From: an uncultured Steroidobacter sp.
Lineage (GTDB): Bacteria > Pseudomonadota > Gammaproteobacteria > Steroidobacterales > Steroidobacteraceae
Direction of reading: 5' to 3'
NCBI GenBank assembly: GCA_937864115.1
Contig: CALMII010000036.1
Span: 1-64,000 of the forward strand
DNA length: 64,000 nt
The translations under genes were made by a program, and so were the position numbers. Below, piece by piece: positions 41,303 through 48,868 of this stretch (its first letter is position 1; each line of letters opens with the position of its first letter). Under the pieces are notes generated by a model. It saw nothing but the letters and a program-made list of their open reading frames with translations, was not told the origin of the DNA and did not search any database.

Positions 41303-42520
41303 TCAGGGAACGTGGCTTGCCCAGAGATCCTGCAGATAACTGAAGTTCCAGTTCTCGGGCGGTTCGCGCGCGATGATTTTTTCCTGCACGTGCGACTCGG
41401 CGAGGTCGATGAGCTTCGGTTCGAGCGGCAAGCCGGACTTGGTCGAGAAGAACACCTTCACCTTGGGCGCCGTGAGCTTCTTCGGATTCTGTTCGACCAC
41501 CACTGCCAGCTTGCCGGAAGCCAGACGCACCAGCGAACCGACCGGATAGATGCCGATCGTCTTGACGAACGTCTGCAGCACGATCGGATCGAAGTGACCC
41601 TGCCACGACGCCATCTTCGCGATGGACTCGGCCGGATCCCAGCCAGCCTTGTAGGGACGGTTCGACGTGATCGCATCGTAGACGTCGCAGACCGCGCTCA
41701 TGCGCGCGATCAACGAGATGTTGTCGGCCGACAGCTTGTCGGGATAGCCCTTGCCGTCGATGCGCTCGTGATGATGGCGCGCGACATCGAGCACGCGATC
41801 GTTGTCGACGCCGGCGTCGAGCAGCATCTCGTGGCCGCGCACGGGATGCGACTTGATGATCGTGAATTCCTCGTCCGTGAGCTTGTCGGGCTTGTTGAGA
41901 ATGTCCTGCGGCATCGCGGCCTTGCCCAGATCGTGCAGCAGCCCCGCCATGCCCGCGTCGCGACACATGTCATCGTCGAGTCCGAGCTGGCGGCCCAGCG
42001 ACACCATCAGCGCGCACACCGAGACCGAGTGCATATAAGTGTATTCGTCCGCCAGCTTCAGCCGGCACAGGCTGATGAGCGCATCGGCATTGCTGTCCAC
42101 GGAATTGACGATGTCGTCGACCAGCGGCTTGCACTCGCCGGTGTTGACTGCATTGCCCATGCGCGCTTCGGCGAACAGCGAGTTGACCGCTGCCTTGGAG
42201 CGCTTCAGCACGTTCGCGGCATTCTGCAGTTCATCCGCCATCGACTTGCGCTGCGACGACACGGGCGCATTGGCCGGCGCCGTCTGCTCCGCCGGCGATC
42301 GCGGCACGACCTGCACCAGCGGCGCCTCGGACGCCACGTCGACTCCCTGCGATACGTCGATCCAGCATTCCTTCGCGCCGCAGTTGCGCACGCGCGCCAG
42401 CGTCTCGTCATCGTTGATGACGAACTTGCTCTTCCAGATGGAATGATTCATCCAGGAGCCTTCGACGGAGCTGAGGAACATTCCCGTCCGGACCTGCGAT
42501 ATGGCGATCTTCTTCAGCAT
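41303..42520 (-). CDS. HD-GYP cyclic-di-GMP phosphodiesterase with DUF3391
   Basis: Protein of 405 residues. An N-terminal DUF3391-like region (KIAISQVRTGMFLSSVEGSW) is followed by an HD-GYP domain from about residue 150. The metal-binding sites are in AGLLHDLGKAAMPQ, HPVRGHEMLL, ARHHHERIDGKGYPDKLSAD and SAVCDVYDAITSNRPY. HD-GYP enzymes hydrolyse c-di-GMP to GMP and thereby favour motility over biofilm. All metal ligands look intact, so it should be active. No signal peptide; cytoplasmic. AGGA lies just before the ATG. Confidence 0.93.
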   Translation of the reverse strand: MLKKIAISQVRTGMFLSSVEGSWMNHSIWKSKFVINDDETLARVRNCGAKECWIDVSQGVDVASEAPLVQVVPRSPAEQTAPANAPVSSQRKSMADELQNAANVLKRSKAAVNSLFAEARMGNAVNTGECKPLVDDIVNSVDSNADALISLCRLKLADEYTYMHSVSVCALMVSLGRQLGLDDDMCRDAGMAGLLHDLGKAAMPQDILNKPDKLTDEEFTIIKSHPVRGHEMLLDAGVDNDRVLDVARHHHERIDGKGYPDKLSADNISLIARMSAVCDVYDAITSNRPYKAGWDPAESIAKMASWQGHFDPIVLQTFVKTIGIYPVGSLVRLASGKLAVVVEQNPKKLTAPKVKVFFSTKSGLPLEPKLIDLAESHVQEKIIAREPPENWNFSYLQDLWASHVP

Positions 42521-42947
42521 CGATCCTGAACACCGGTAGCCGTAGGCACCGCGGACGCGGCTTCACCCAGTTTGCATCGGCAGACAGGCGGCGAAGATGA
42601 AGGGCTGACGGCGCAGGAATTGTGTGATCTGGATCTCACTGGCGCCGGGCGAATGCCGACGCGCTCCGTGCCTTTCCGCCTGCGATTGCTCGCGTACCGC
42701 GCGGAATTCGAAAACCGGTCCGCCATTGCGGCCGGCGGCGGAATCCGTCAGTCGCTGCCGATCGACCCCCCGGCACTGGACCAATTCGGTGCGCGACAGT
42801 CTGTCTTGCACCACCCCGATTGCGTTTGCATCGCGCCCAGGTCATCGCCCGGAAAAAAGTTCTGTCGAAGTCTTCGCGAGGCCTTGGAAGGTGCATTCCC
42901 TACTCGCTATGATCGGCGCGTCGCTCCCACGCTCCCCAAGTGATCGG
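42521..42947. other. Intergenic region with no supported gene
   Basis: About 430 bases between two divergent genes. Open frames on both strands here lack ribosome sites and show compositionally random, Arg/Ser/Pro-rich products. It presumably holds the promoters of the flanking genes; I see no clear hexamers. Confidence 0.5.
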
Positions 42948-43331
42948 ATGACGCTCATCGAACTGCCTCGCGCACTCGAAGACTATTTCGCTTTCGCTGA
43001 AACCGAGCCGACCCGCAGAGGTCGCCGTTTCTCGATCTCGCTGCCGTACTTCCAGGGATCGCGACTCGACCGGCTGCAATGGTGGTATCACGTGACGCCG
43101 GCGCAGGAACAGATGTTCGAAGGCACCGGCCTCATCGTCTTCCGCGCCCGCGCCATCGAACGCTTCCGTCGCCACATCGAACAGTGGCTCGCCAACACCC
43201 ACCAGCAACTGCACGGCGACGATCCCATTCCCCGCCTCGCTCCTCGCCCCCGGCCCGCCGCCGAAACCGAAACACGCCCGCTCGCCGAAGTCATTCCCCT
43301 GCCCGTCGATCGCGTCGCTGCGAACGGGTAG
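42948..43331 (+). CDS. Hypothetical protein, 127 residues
   Basis: I do not recognise this protein. From the ATG at 42948 it begins with a compact globular-looking part (LPRALEDYFAFAETEPTRRG, SISLPYFQGSRLDRLQWWYH, TGLIVFRARAIERFRRHIEQ) and ends in a Pro/Arg/Glu-rich tail from about residue 92. The reading frame is open well upstream, but that part looks non-coding. There is no signal peptide or membrane helix. The ribosome site is weak, so the start is uncertain. A hairpin element (43342-43527) begins just after the stop. Confidence 0.55.
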   Translation: MTLIELPRALEDYFAFAETEPTRRGRRFSISLPYFQGSRLDRLQWWYHVTPAQEQMFEGTGLIVFRARAIERFRRHIEQWLANTHQQLHGDDPIPRLAPRPRPAAETETRPLAEVIPLPVDRVAANG

Positions 43332-43341
43332 GAAGATCCGG

Positions 43342-43527
43342 GTTTCACACGGAGATCACGGAGGACACGGAGATAAGATCAAGAAGAATTTCCACGGGGA
43401 ACACGGGGGACACGGGGTCTCGGAACAGAAATTTTCTTTCCCCGTGCTCCCCGTGTTCCCATTCTTCCCCGTGGAAATCCTCTTCTCCCTTCCGACCTCC
43501 GTGTGCTCCGTGATCTCCGTGTGAAAC
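43342..43527. repeat. CACGGAG-type hairpin element, copy A
   Basis: The outer arms 43342-43372 and 43497-43527 match over 31 bases with one mismatch and consist of CACGGAG-like units (TTTCACACGGAGATCACGG). An inner stem made of CACGGGG units (TTTCCACGGGG ... CCCCGTGGAAA) follows, then a 23-base core at 43418-43440. A second copy lies at 45025-45209, so the two flank the kinase-like gene. No gene is seen between this element and 43721. Confidence 0.9.
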
Positions 43528-43720
43528 TCCTCTCCGCGACATAACACCAGCCGCGAACCACACCGTGGCACCGGCATGTAAGAAATTGCATGCAACGCGT
43601 CGCAGCGGCGAACGAAATGAGCCGGCGGTCACATCCCGGCGTCGATATCCGTGAATATTCTTCAGCCACGCATCGCTGGATCCCCGGGTTTCGCGACCCG
43701 GCCTCACAAGGAAAACGACT

Positions 43721-45007
43721 ATGGCGCGGCATATCGACCGGATCATCGACGATCTGTGTAACGGTTCGCTGACCCTGGAAGCGGCCTGCAAGGCGTTGCT
43801 GCAATCCAGCCAGGCCGATCCGGCCGGCACGCGATTCTGGAATCTCTCCATCGAGGCGGCGCTGAAACAGAAGCGCATCGCGCATGCCGCAGGACGCGCG
43901 CTGCTCGATGCACTCGAGGGCTATCCGAGCGATCGCACGGTGTGGATCGACTCCGGCATGCTCGATGCGGCGGTGAGCGCCGCCCCTGCCGCGCGCATCA
44001 AGGACACCGAGCGCCGCGTCGCTGCGTTGTTGCAGGCCGTCGCGGGCAGCGACATTCCCGCCGCTGCCGCCCGTTCCGAACCGCCGCTCACCGGCCCGAT
44101 CGAGTGGTACGACTCGCGCGCCTTCACCGAACCGCAGGCCGACGCGCCGGAATCGATCGGTCCCGGCTCGGTGCTGAAAGGCCGCTATCGCCTGGCCAGT
44201 CATCTCGGCGCCGGCGGCATCGGACAGGTATTCGAAGCCGTCGACCTCGCCTCCGCCGGTGCGGAACGCCGCGTAACGGTCAAGATCGTCGCGGTCAATC
44301 TGCGCCACCAGCCCGACGCGCTGACCACCCTCGAAACCGCCGTGCGGCGCACGCAGCATCTTTCGCATCCGAACATCGCGGCGATCCACGACATCGGCCG
44401 TCACGGCGACAGCGTCTTCATCGTCATGGAGCCGTTGCGCGGACGCTGGCTGAGCGGACTGATCCGCGAAGTCCGCGGACAGGGCATGCCGTACGCCGCC
44501 GCCTGGCCGATCATCTCCGGCATTGCTAGCGGCCTGGCGCACGCACACCGTCACGGCGTCGTGCATGCGGACCTGAGCCCGCACGCGATCTTCCTGTGCG
44601 ACGACGGCACGGCCAAGGTGATGTGCTTCGGCCTGATCAATGCACTGCCGAACAGCAACGAATCCCTCGATGTGCTCGACACGCAGACGCTGCGCGCCTA
44701 CACCGAGGCCTATGCCGCCGATCCCTGGGCACAGCTTTCGCGTCCGCATCCCGCCGACGACCTGTATCCGCTGGGCGTGATCGCCTACGAAATGCTCACC
44801 GGCACGCATCCCTACCAGCGTCACAGCATGATCGTGGCGCGCCAGAAGAACCTGACGTTCGCGCCGATCGCCGGCCTCAACAGCCGCGCGAAAAAACTGC
44901 TGGAACGCTGCCTGTCCTTCGAACGCGCCGACCGGCCACAGAACGCCGAGCGCTTCCTGCGCAAGATGCAGCCCGGGTTGCTCGACCGCATGCTGACGGC
45001 GGGATGA
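43721..45007 (+). CDS. Protein kinase homologue lacking catalytic residues (pseudokinase)
   Basis: Protein of 428 residues. Residues 1-150 are a helical N-terminal region unlike known domains. From about residue 155 a Hanks-type kinase fold is recognisable: glycine loop LGAGGIGQVFEAVD (from 162), the VAIK-type Lys188 in VTVKIVAV, the hinge VFIVMEPLRG, and the C-lobe IAYEMLTGTHPYQ. The catalytic loop reads HADLSPHAIF (282-291): Asp284 is kept, but the usual Lys is Ser286 and the Asn is Ala289. The DFG motif reads CFG, Asp replaced by Cys302. Such changes normally abolish phosphotransfer, so it is probably a scaffold or nucleotide sensor. No membrane helix or PASTA repeat. Confidence 0.85.
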   Translation: MARHIDRIIDDLCNGSLTLEAACKALLQSSQADPAGTRFWNLSIEAALKQKRIAHAAGRALLDALEGYPSDRTVWIDSGMLDAAVSAAPAARIKDTERRVAALLQAVAGSDIPAAAARSEPPLTGPIEWYDSRAFTEPQADAPESIGPGSVLKGRYRLASHLGAGGIGQVFEAVDLASAGAERRVTVKIVAVNLRHQPDALTTLETAVRRTQHLSHPNIAAIHDIGRHGDSVFIVMEPLRGRWLSGLIREVRGQGMPYAAAWPIISGIASGLAHAHRHGVVHADLSPHAIFLCDDGTAKVMCFGLINALPNSNESLDVLDTQTLRAYTEAYAADPWAQLSRPHPADDLYPLGVIAYEMLTGTHPYQRHSMIVARQKNLTFAPIAGLNSRAKKLLERCLSFERADRPQNAERFLRKMQPGLLDRMLTAG

Positions 45008-45024
45008 GATCCGGGAATTCGGAT

Positions 45025-45209
45025 TTCACACGGAGATCACGGAGTTCACGGAGAAGGAGATCAAGAGAGAAGAATTTCCACGGGGGAAGAAGGGGGACAC
45101 GGGGAACACGGGGAAAGAAAATTTCTGTTCCGAGACCCCGTGCTCCCCGTGTCCCCCGTGGAAAATTTTCTTCTTCCGACCTCCGTGTCCTCCGTGATCT
45201 CCGTGTGAA
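45025..45209. repeat. CACGGAG-type hairpin element, copy B
   Basis: Same architecture as copy A. Outer arms (TTCACACGGAGATCACGGAG) match over 29 bases with two mismatches. Asymmetric outer markers (GATCAAG on the left, TTCCGACCTCC on the right) are in the same orientation as in copy A, but the 23-base core at 45113-45135 is the exact reverse complement of the copy A core. It lies between the kinase-like gene and the convergent TonB receptor gene and could terminate both. Confidence 0.9.
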
Positions 45210-45223
45210 CCTTCCGGCTCTTC

Positions 45224-47509
45224 TCAGAAATCCACGCTGACCTCCGCCGCGAACGTGCGCTGCGGGTAGTGGTGGAAATTCCAGTAATCGTCGCCGTTCA
45301 GATTGTCCGCGCTCAACGAGACGGTGATCTGCTCGCTGACTGCGCAGCGCACCCGCGCATCGATCGTGAAGAACTCGCTGACGCCGGTGTAGGCGAAGCC
45401 GTTCGGATCCGCATTGTCCAGCGTGTTGTACTGCCTGCCGCTGTAGCGCGCGCCCAGTGTCGTCGTCCAGCGTTCGCCGATGCGATACGTCGCGAGCAGA
45501 TTGGCGCGCCAGTCGGGAACCCGCGGCTGCCACTTGCCCTCGCTGGCCGGAAAGTTGTCGTTCTCCACGATGCGCGAGTGCGCGTAGGTCACGCTGGCCG
45601 CGAGATCGAAGCCTGTCACCAGCACGTCCGCCAGATTGCCCGAGAATTCCAGGCCCGTGGTGCGGAGATGGTCGACGTTCTGGATGCTGGTGACGTTCGG
45701 CGTCACGGTCACGTTGGTCTGCGAATACAACGCATCGCGCGTGTCCTCGTGAAACACGGTGGCCCGCAGGCCGCCGCGCTGCAGATCGCGTTGCAAGGTC
45801 ACCTCCGATGTCCACGACTTCTCGGGCCGCAGGTTCGGATCGTTGTTGACGATCACGCTGGTGGAGATCAATCCCTGGTACAGCTCGGCCACCGTCGGCA
45901 TGCGCACGGCGCGGCCCAGCGACGCCTTCACCGACCACTGCGGCGCGAATTGCCAGGCGACGGCGGCCTTGGGCGACCAGTGGGTTTCGTCGCGCTCCGC
46001 GAAGGTGAGTGTGGTCGTCGCATTCGACAGCGCACCGTTCGAGGCCTGCCAGTTTTCGCCGCGCAGACCGAGCGTCGCGCGCCAGTCCTGCGCGAACTGC
46101 CACGTGTCCTGCAGATACAGACTCTGCAGCAGCGTGTCGCCGCGAAATGCCGAGAAGCGCGATTCGGGCGATCCGTCGAGCCAGTTCGAGGTGTTGGAGA
46201 CGAGCGTGCGCAGCCGATAGTCGTCGCGCTGATAGCCGAAGTCGACGACATGCTCCGCCTGCGACTCGGGCCGCCAGGTGCCGCGCAATGCCAGCGTGTT
46301 CCAGCCGGTGCCGGACTGGTCCGTGATGCGACCGGCGCCGCCGTTCTCCGCGGCCGGCAGGGCGACGGTCGGTGAACGCACCTCGTCGCGATCGTAGTCG
46401 TAGAGACTCGCGGCGATTTCCCAGTCGAACGCGCCGCCGCTGCCCTGCTTGAGCGACAGCCCGTGGATGAAATGCTGCAGATCGCCGCGGCTGGGGGCGA
46501 AGTCCGTCGCCGCCACGGTGTATGACCGTCCATCGACATTGACCGTGCCGCTGTACACGGGATTGCCATCGGCATCGTGCAGCCAGGTTTCCGAAGCGCG
46601 TTCGGCTTCGTTGCGCCACCAGCCCAGCGTGTAGCTCGCACGCAGATCGTCGGTGAAGTCATAGGCGAGCTTCAGCTTGGCCTGATCCTGCACGGTGTGC
46701 GCCTGGTTGGTCGTGCCGAGCAGCAGCCAGTCCTGGTTGCGCGGATTCTTTCCCGCGATGGCGCCCGTTACCGGTATGCCTGCATTGCCGGGCATGCCGC
46801 TGCTGACGAGCTTGTTCGCATACACCAACGGCTGGCTCTCGCTGTCGAGTCGGTTGTAGCTCAGCCACCCCGACCATTTACCGAAGCGGTCGCCGATCGA
46901 CGCACTGGCCTGGTAGCCGTCGTAGGTCGCATCGGTGCTGTACACATCGAACTTCTGGCCGAACGTGGTGGCGCGCACGTGGGCTTCGAAGCGATCCGGC
47001 ATGCGCGTGACGTAATCGACGACGGCGCCGACGGAATTGCCCGGATAGGCGGCGGAAAACGGCCCATACAGCACGTCGACTCGTTCGATCTCCGCGGGCG
47101 TGACCATCCCCCAGCGCGGCGTGTAGGTCGCGCCGTTGCCCAGCAGGTTCGACAGCAGGATGCCGTCGGCATACACGAGCGAACGCGCGCTGTTGCCGGT
47201 GCCCGAAGCGCGACTCGCCAGCACGGCGTGGTCGTAGTCGCCGATGTAGCGCTTGCGTACCAGCAGGCTCGGAAAGTACTTCAGCGCGTCCTCGGCATCG
47301 GTGGCGTTGATGGCGTCGGCGATGTCGTCGCCCGTGATGCCTTCGATGGTGGTGGGAATCTGGGTCGGCAATGAGGTCGGGCGCGTGCCCAGGACGGTCA
47401 CGGTGCCGAGGGTTCTGCTGGGTCCGGTCTCCTCGGCGGCGACTGGCTGCAGCAACGCGCAGGCAACGACACAAGCAGTCGTTGCCGGCACGCGAATCCG
47501 GGTATGCAT
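45224..47509 (-). CDS. TonB-dependent outer-membrane receptor
   Basis: Protein of 761 residues from the ATG at 47509 (GGAGA 5-6 bases upstream). It has a signal peptide (residues 1 to about 26, cleaved after PVAA), a plug domain (ITGDDIADAINATDAEDALK, SLVYADGILLSNLLG, EIERVDVLYGPFSAAYPGNS) and a beta-barrel ending with a C-terminal aromatic residue (TFAAEVSVDF). It imports a scarce ligand with energy from TonB-ExbBD. The gene immediately upstream on the strand encodes a His-rich DUF2946 protein, which suggests a metal, perhaps copper, rather than a siderophore. No FecR or TonB box could be assigned with confidence. Confidence 0.9.
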   Translation of the reverse strand: MHTRIRVPATTACVVACALLQPVAAEETGPSRTLGTVTVLGTRPTSLPTQIPTTIEGITGDDIADAINATDAEDALKYFPSLLVRKRYIGDYDHAVLASRASGTGNSARSLVYADGILLSNLLGNGATYTPRWGMVTPAEIERVDVLYGPFSAAYPGNSVGAVVDYVTRMPDRFEAHVRATTFGQKFDVYSTDATYDGYQASASIGDRFGKWSGWLSYNRLDSESQPLVYANKLVSSGMPGNAGIPVTGAIAGKNPRNQDWLLLGTTNQAHTVQDQAKLKLAYDFTDDLRASYTLGWWRNEAERASETWLHDADGNPVYSGTVNVDGRSYTVAATDFAPSRGDLQHFIHGLSLKQGSGGAFDWEIAASLYDYDRDEVRSPTVALPAAENGGAGRITDQSGTGWNTLALRGTWRPESQAEHVVDFGYQRDDYRLRTLVSNTSNWLDGSPESRFSAFRGDTLLQSLYLQDTWQFAQDWRATLGLRGENWQASNGALSNATTTLTFAERDETHWSPKAAVAWQFAPQWSVKASLGRAVRMPTVAELYQGLISTSVIVNNDPNLRPEKSWTSEVTLQRDLQRGGLRATVFHEDTRDALYSQTNVTVTPNVTSIQNVDHLRTTGLEFSGNLADVLVTGFDLAASVTYAHSRIVENDNFPASEGKWQPRVPDWRANLLATYRIGERWTTTLGARYSGRQYNTLDNADPNGFAYTGVSEFFTIDARVRCAVSEQITVSLSADNLNGDDYWNFHHYPQRTFAAEVSVDF

Positions 47510-47592
47510 TTGTTTCTCCAGCGCCGGCACGCGCCGACGCGAAAAGCGTGAGGACCGCCACCGCGAACGGCGACGGATCGTTCAACGAGCTT

Positions 47593-48024
47593 TCAGGAGA
47601 ACCGGGGTGGACCGCGAATGCGGTCGAGATGCTGAAGTGCGGTACCGGCAGCCGGCACCGAAGTGAACTCGATACTTTCATCGACCGGACGGATCGACGT
47701 CGGTGCGACGTAAGGAATGTCGAGCAGTGCTGCAGTCGCGACGAGCGAGAACGGACAGGCCGAGTTCTCATGCGACGTATCGCCGGCAGGCGCGCTGCCG
47801 TGATGCCCGGCGTGCTGCGACATGTCGTGGCCCGCATGGGCCGAATGGTCCATGTGCCCGGCGTGCGAGGGCCCCGCCATCGCCGGCGCCTGCACGACCG
47901 ACGGACAGAACATGAGCTGCAAGCCGTCCGCCGTCGACAGCATGTAGCCGGCCGGGATCATGGCGCGCGCAATCAGCAGCGGCACGATCCAGAGCGACAG
48001 CAGTTTGAGGAGGCGGCGGTTCAT
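47593..48024 (-). CDS. His-rich DUF2946-family protein, likely metal-binding
   Basis: Protein of 143 residues. The N-terminal hydrophobic segment (LLSLWIVPLLIARAMIPAGY) and the following LMFCPS match the DUF2946 pattern. A central stretch of about 30 residues contains nine His and three Met (HAGHMDHSAHAGHDMSQHAG), typical of copper or zinc binding in the periplasm. The TonB receptor gene begins 83 bases downstream on the same strand, so the pair is probably co-expressed and concerned with one metal. Two direct repeats lie upstream (48097-48126). Confidence 0.78.
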   Translation of the reverse strand: MNRRLLKLLSLWIVPLLIARAMIPAGYMLSTADGLQLMFCPSVVQAPAMAGPSHAGHMDHSAHAGHDMSQHAGHHGSAPAGDTSHENSACPFSLVATAALLDIPYVAPTSIRPVDESIEFTSVPAAGTALQHLDRIRGPPRFS

Positions 48025-48045
48025 GGGGTTCTGACCGAGGACGGC

Positions 48046-48126
48046 AGTATACGGAGCTGTCCGACCGGGCAGTCACGCATTTTTGCAGGTTCGCTTGCCC
48101 AACTTTGGCGAGGGCCCAACTTTGGC
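48046..48126 (-). promoter_or_regulatory. Direct-repeat operator candidate upstream of the DUF2946 gene
   Basis: GCCAAAGTTGGGC (minus strand) occurs twice, at 48114-48126 and 48097-48109, with a 17-base period. Each copy is also partly symmetric (CCAA-AG-TTGG). TATACT, a good -10 hexamer, lies at 48046-48051 on the same strand, downstream of the repeats. This layout fits an activator or repressor site for the metal-related DUF2946/TonB receptor pair. Confidence 0.45.
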
Positions 48127-48135
48127 AAGGAATCG

Positions 48136-48828
48136 TCAGGGGGTGTCCATGACCAGCCGGTAACCGATTCCCGGTTCGTTCATGAGGTACTTCGGCACCC
48201 CGCTCGCCTCGCCGAGCTTCTCGCGCAGTTGCGCGACGTAGACCCGCAGATACTGCACGTCGTCGCGGTGCGTCGGACCCCACACCTGTTCCAGCAACTG
48301 TCGATGGGTGCACACGCGCCCGGCCGCGCGAGCCAGCACCAGCAGCAGATCGAATTCCTTCGGTGACAGTTTGATGAGATTCCCGTGCAGCCGGACCTCA
48401 TGCGCCGGCACGTCGATGCGCAGCGCGCCGACCTCGATGACCGCAGCGGTCGTCTCGCCCGAATAGGCGCGCAGCGAGGCACGGATGCGCGCCAGCAATT
48501 CGGCCGTGCTGAAGGGTTTCAGAACGTAGTCGTTGGCACCCGCATCGAGCGCAGCGACTTTGTCCGACTCTTCGGACCGGACCGACAGCACGATGATGGG
48601 CAGTTGCGTCCACACACGCACGGCGCGAATGACATCCAGCCCAGAGACATCCGGCAGGCCCAGGTCCAGCAGCATCAGGTCCGGTTTTCTGCCCGTGGCA
48701 ACTTCGATGGCGGCGCGACCCGTTGCAGCCTCGACCGGTTCGTAGCCGGCGGCATTCAGCGTGATGCGCAGAAACAGACGGATCTGCTCCTCGTCATCGA
48801 CGATGAGAATGCGCGGGCGGGGATTCAT
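48136..48828 (-). CDS. kdpE: KdpE response regulator
   Basis: Protein of 230 residues of the OmpR/PhoB type. The receiver domain has VDDEEQIRLFLRITL, phospho-Asp in LMLLDLGLPDVSGLDVI, and the conserved Lys in YVLKPFST. A winged-helix DNA-binding domain follows (LIKLSPKEFDLLLVLARAAG, TKQ-like recognition region HRDDVQYLRVYVAQLREKLG). Phosphorylated by KdpD, it activates kdp transcription at low K+ or high osmolarity. It is the last gene of the kdp operon, 40 bases after kdpD. Confidence 0.95.
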   Translation of the reverse strand: MNPRPRILIVDDEEQIRLFLRITLNAAGYEPVEAATGRAAIEVATGRKPDLMLLDLGLPDVSGLDVIRAVRVWTQLPIIVLSVRSEESDKVAALDAGANDYVLKPFSTAELLARIRASLRAYSGETTAAVIEVGALRIDVPAHEVRLHGNLIKLSPKEFDLLLVLARAAGRVCTHRQLLEQVWGPTHRDDVQYLRVYVAQLREKLGEASGVPKYLMNEPGIGYRLVMDTP

Positions 48829-48868
48829 GACAGCGAGAATGACACATCAGCGCGCATACGCACCGCGC

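Noticed and set aside
42572..42943. Plus-strand frame of 123 codons before the hypothetical gene
   Set aside because: No ribosome site, no family resemblance and an unusual amino-acid make-up. Its end near the next ATG is probably chance.
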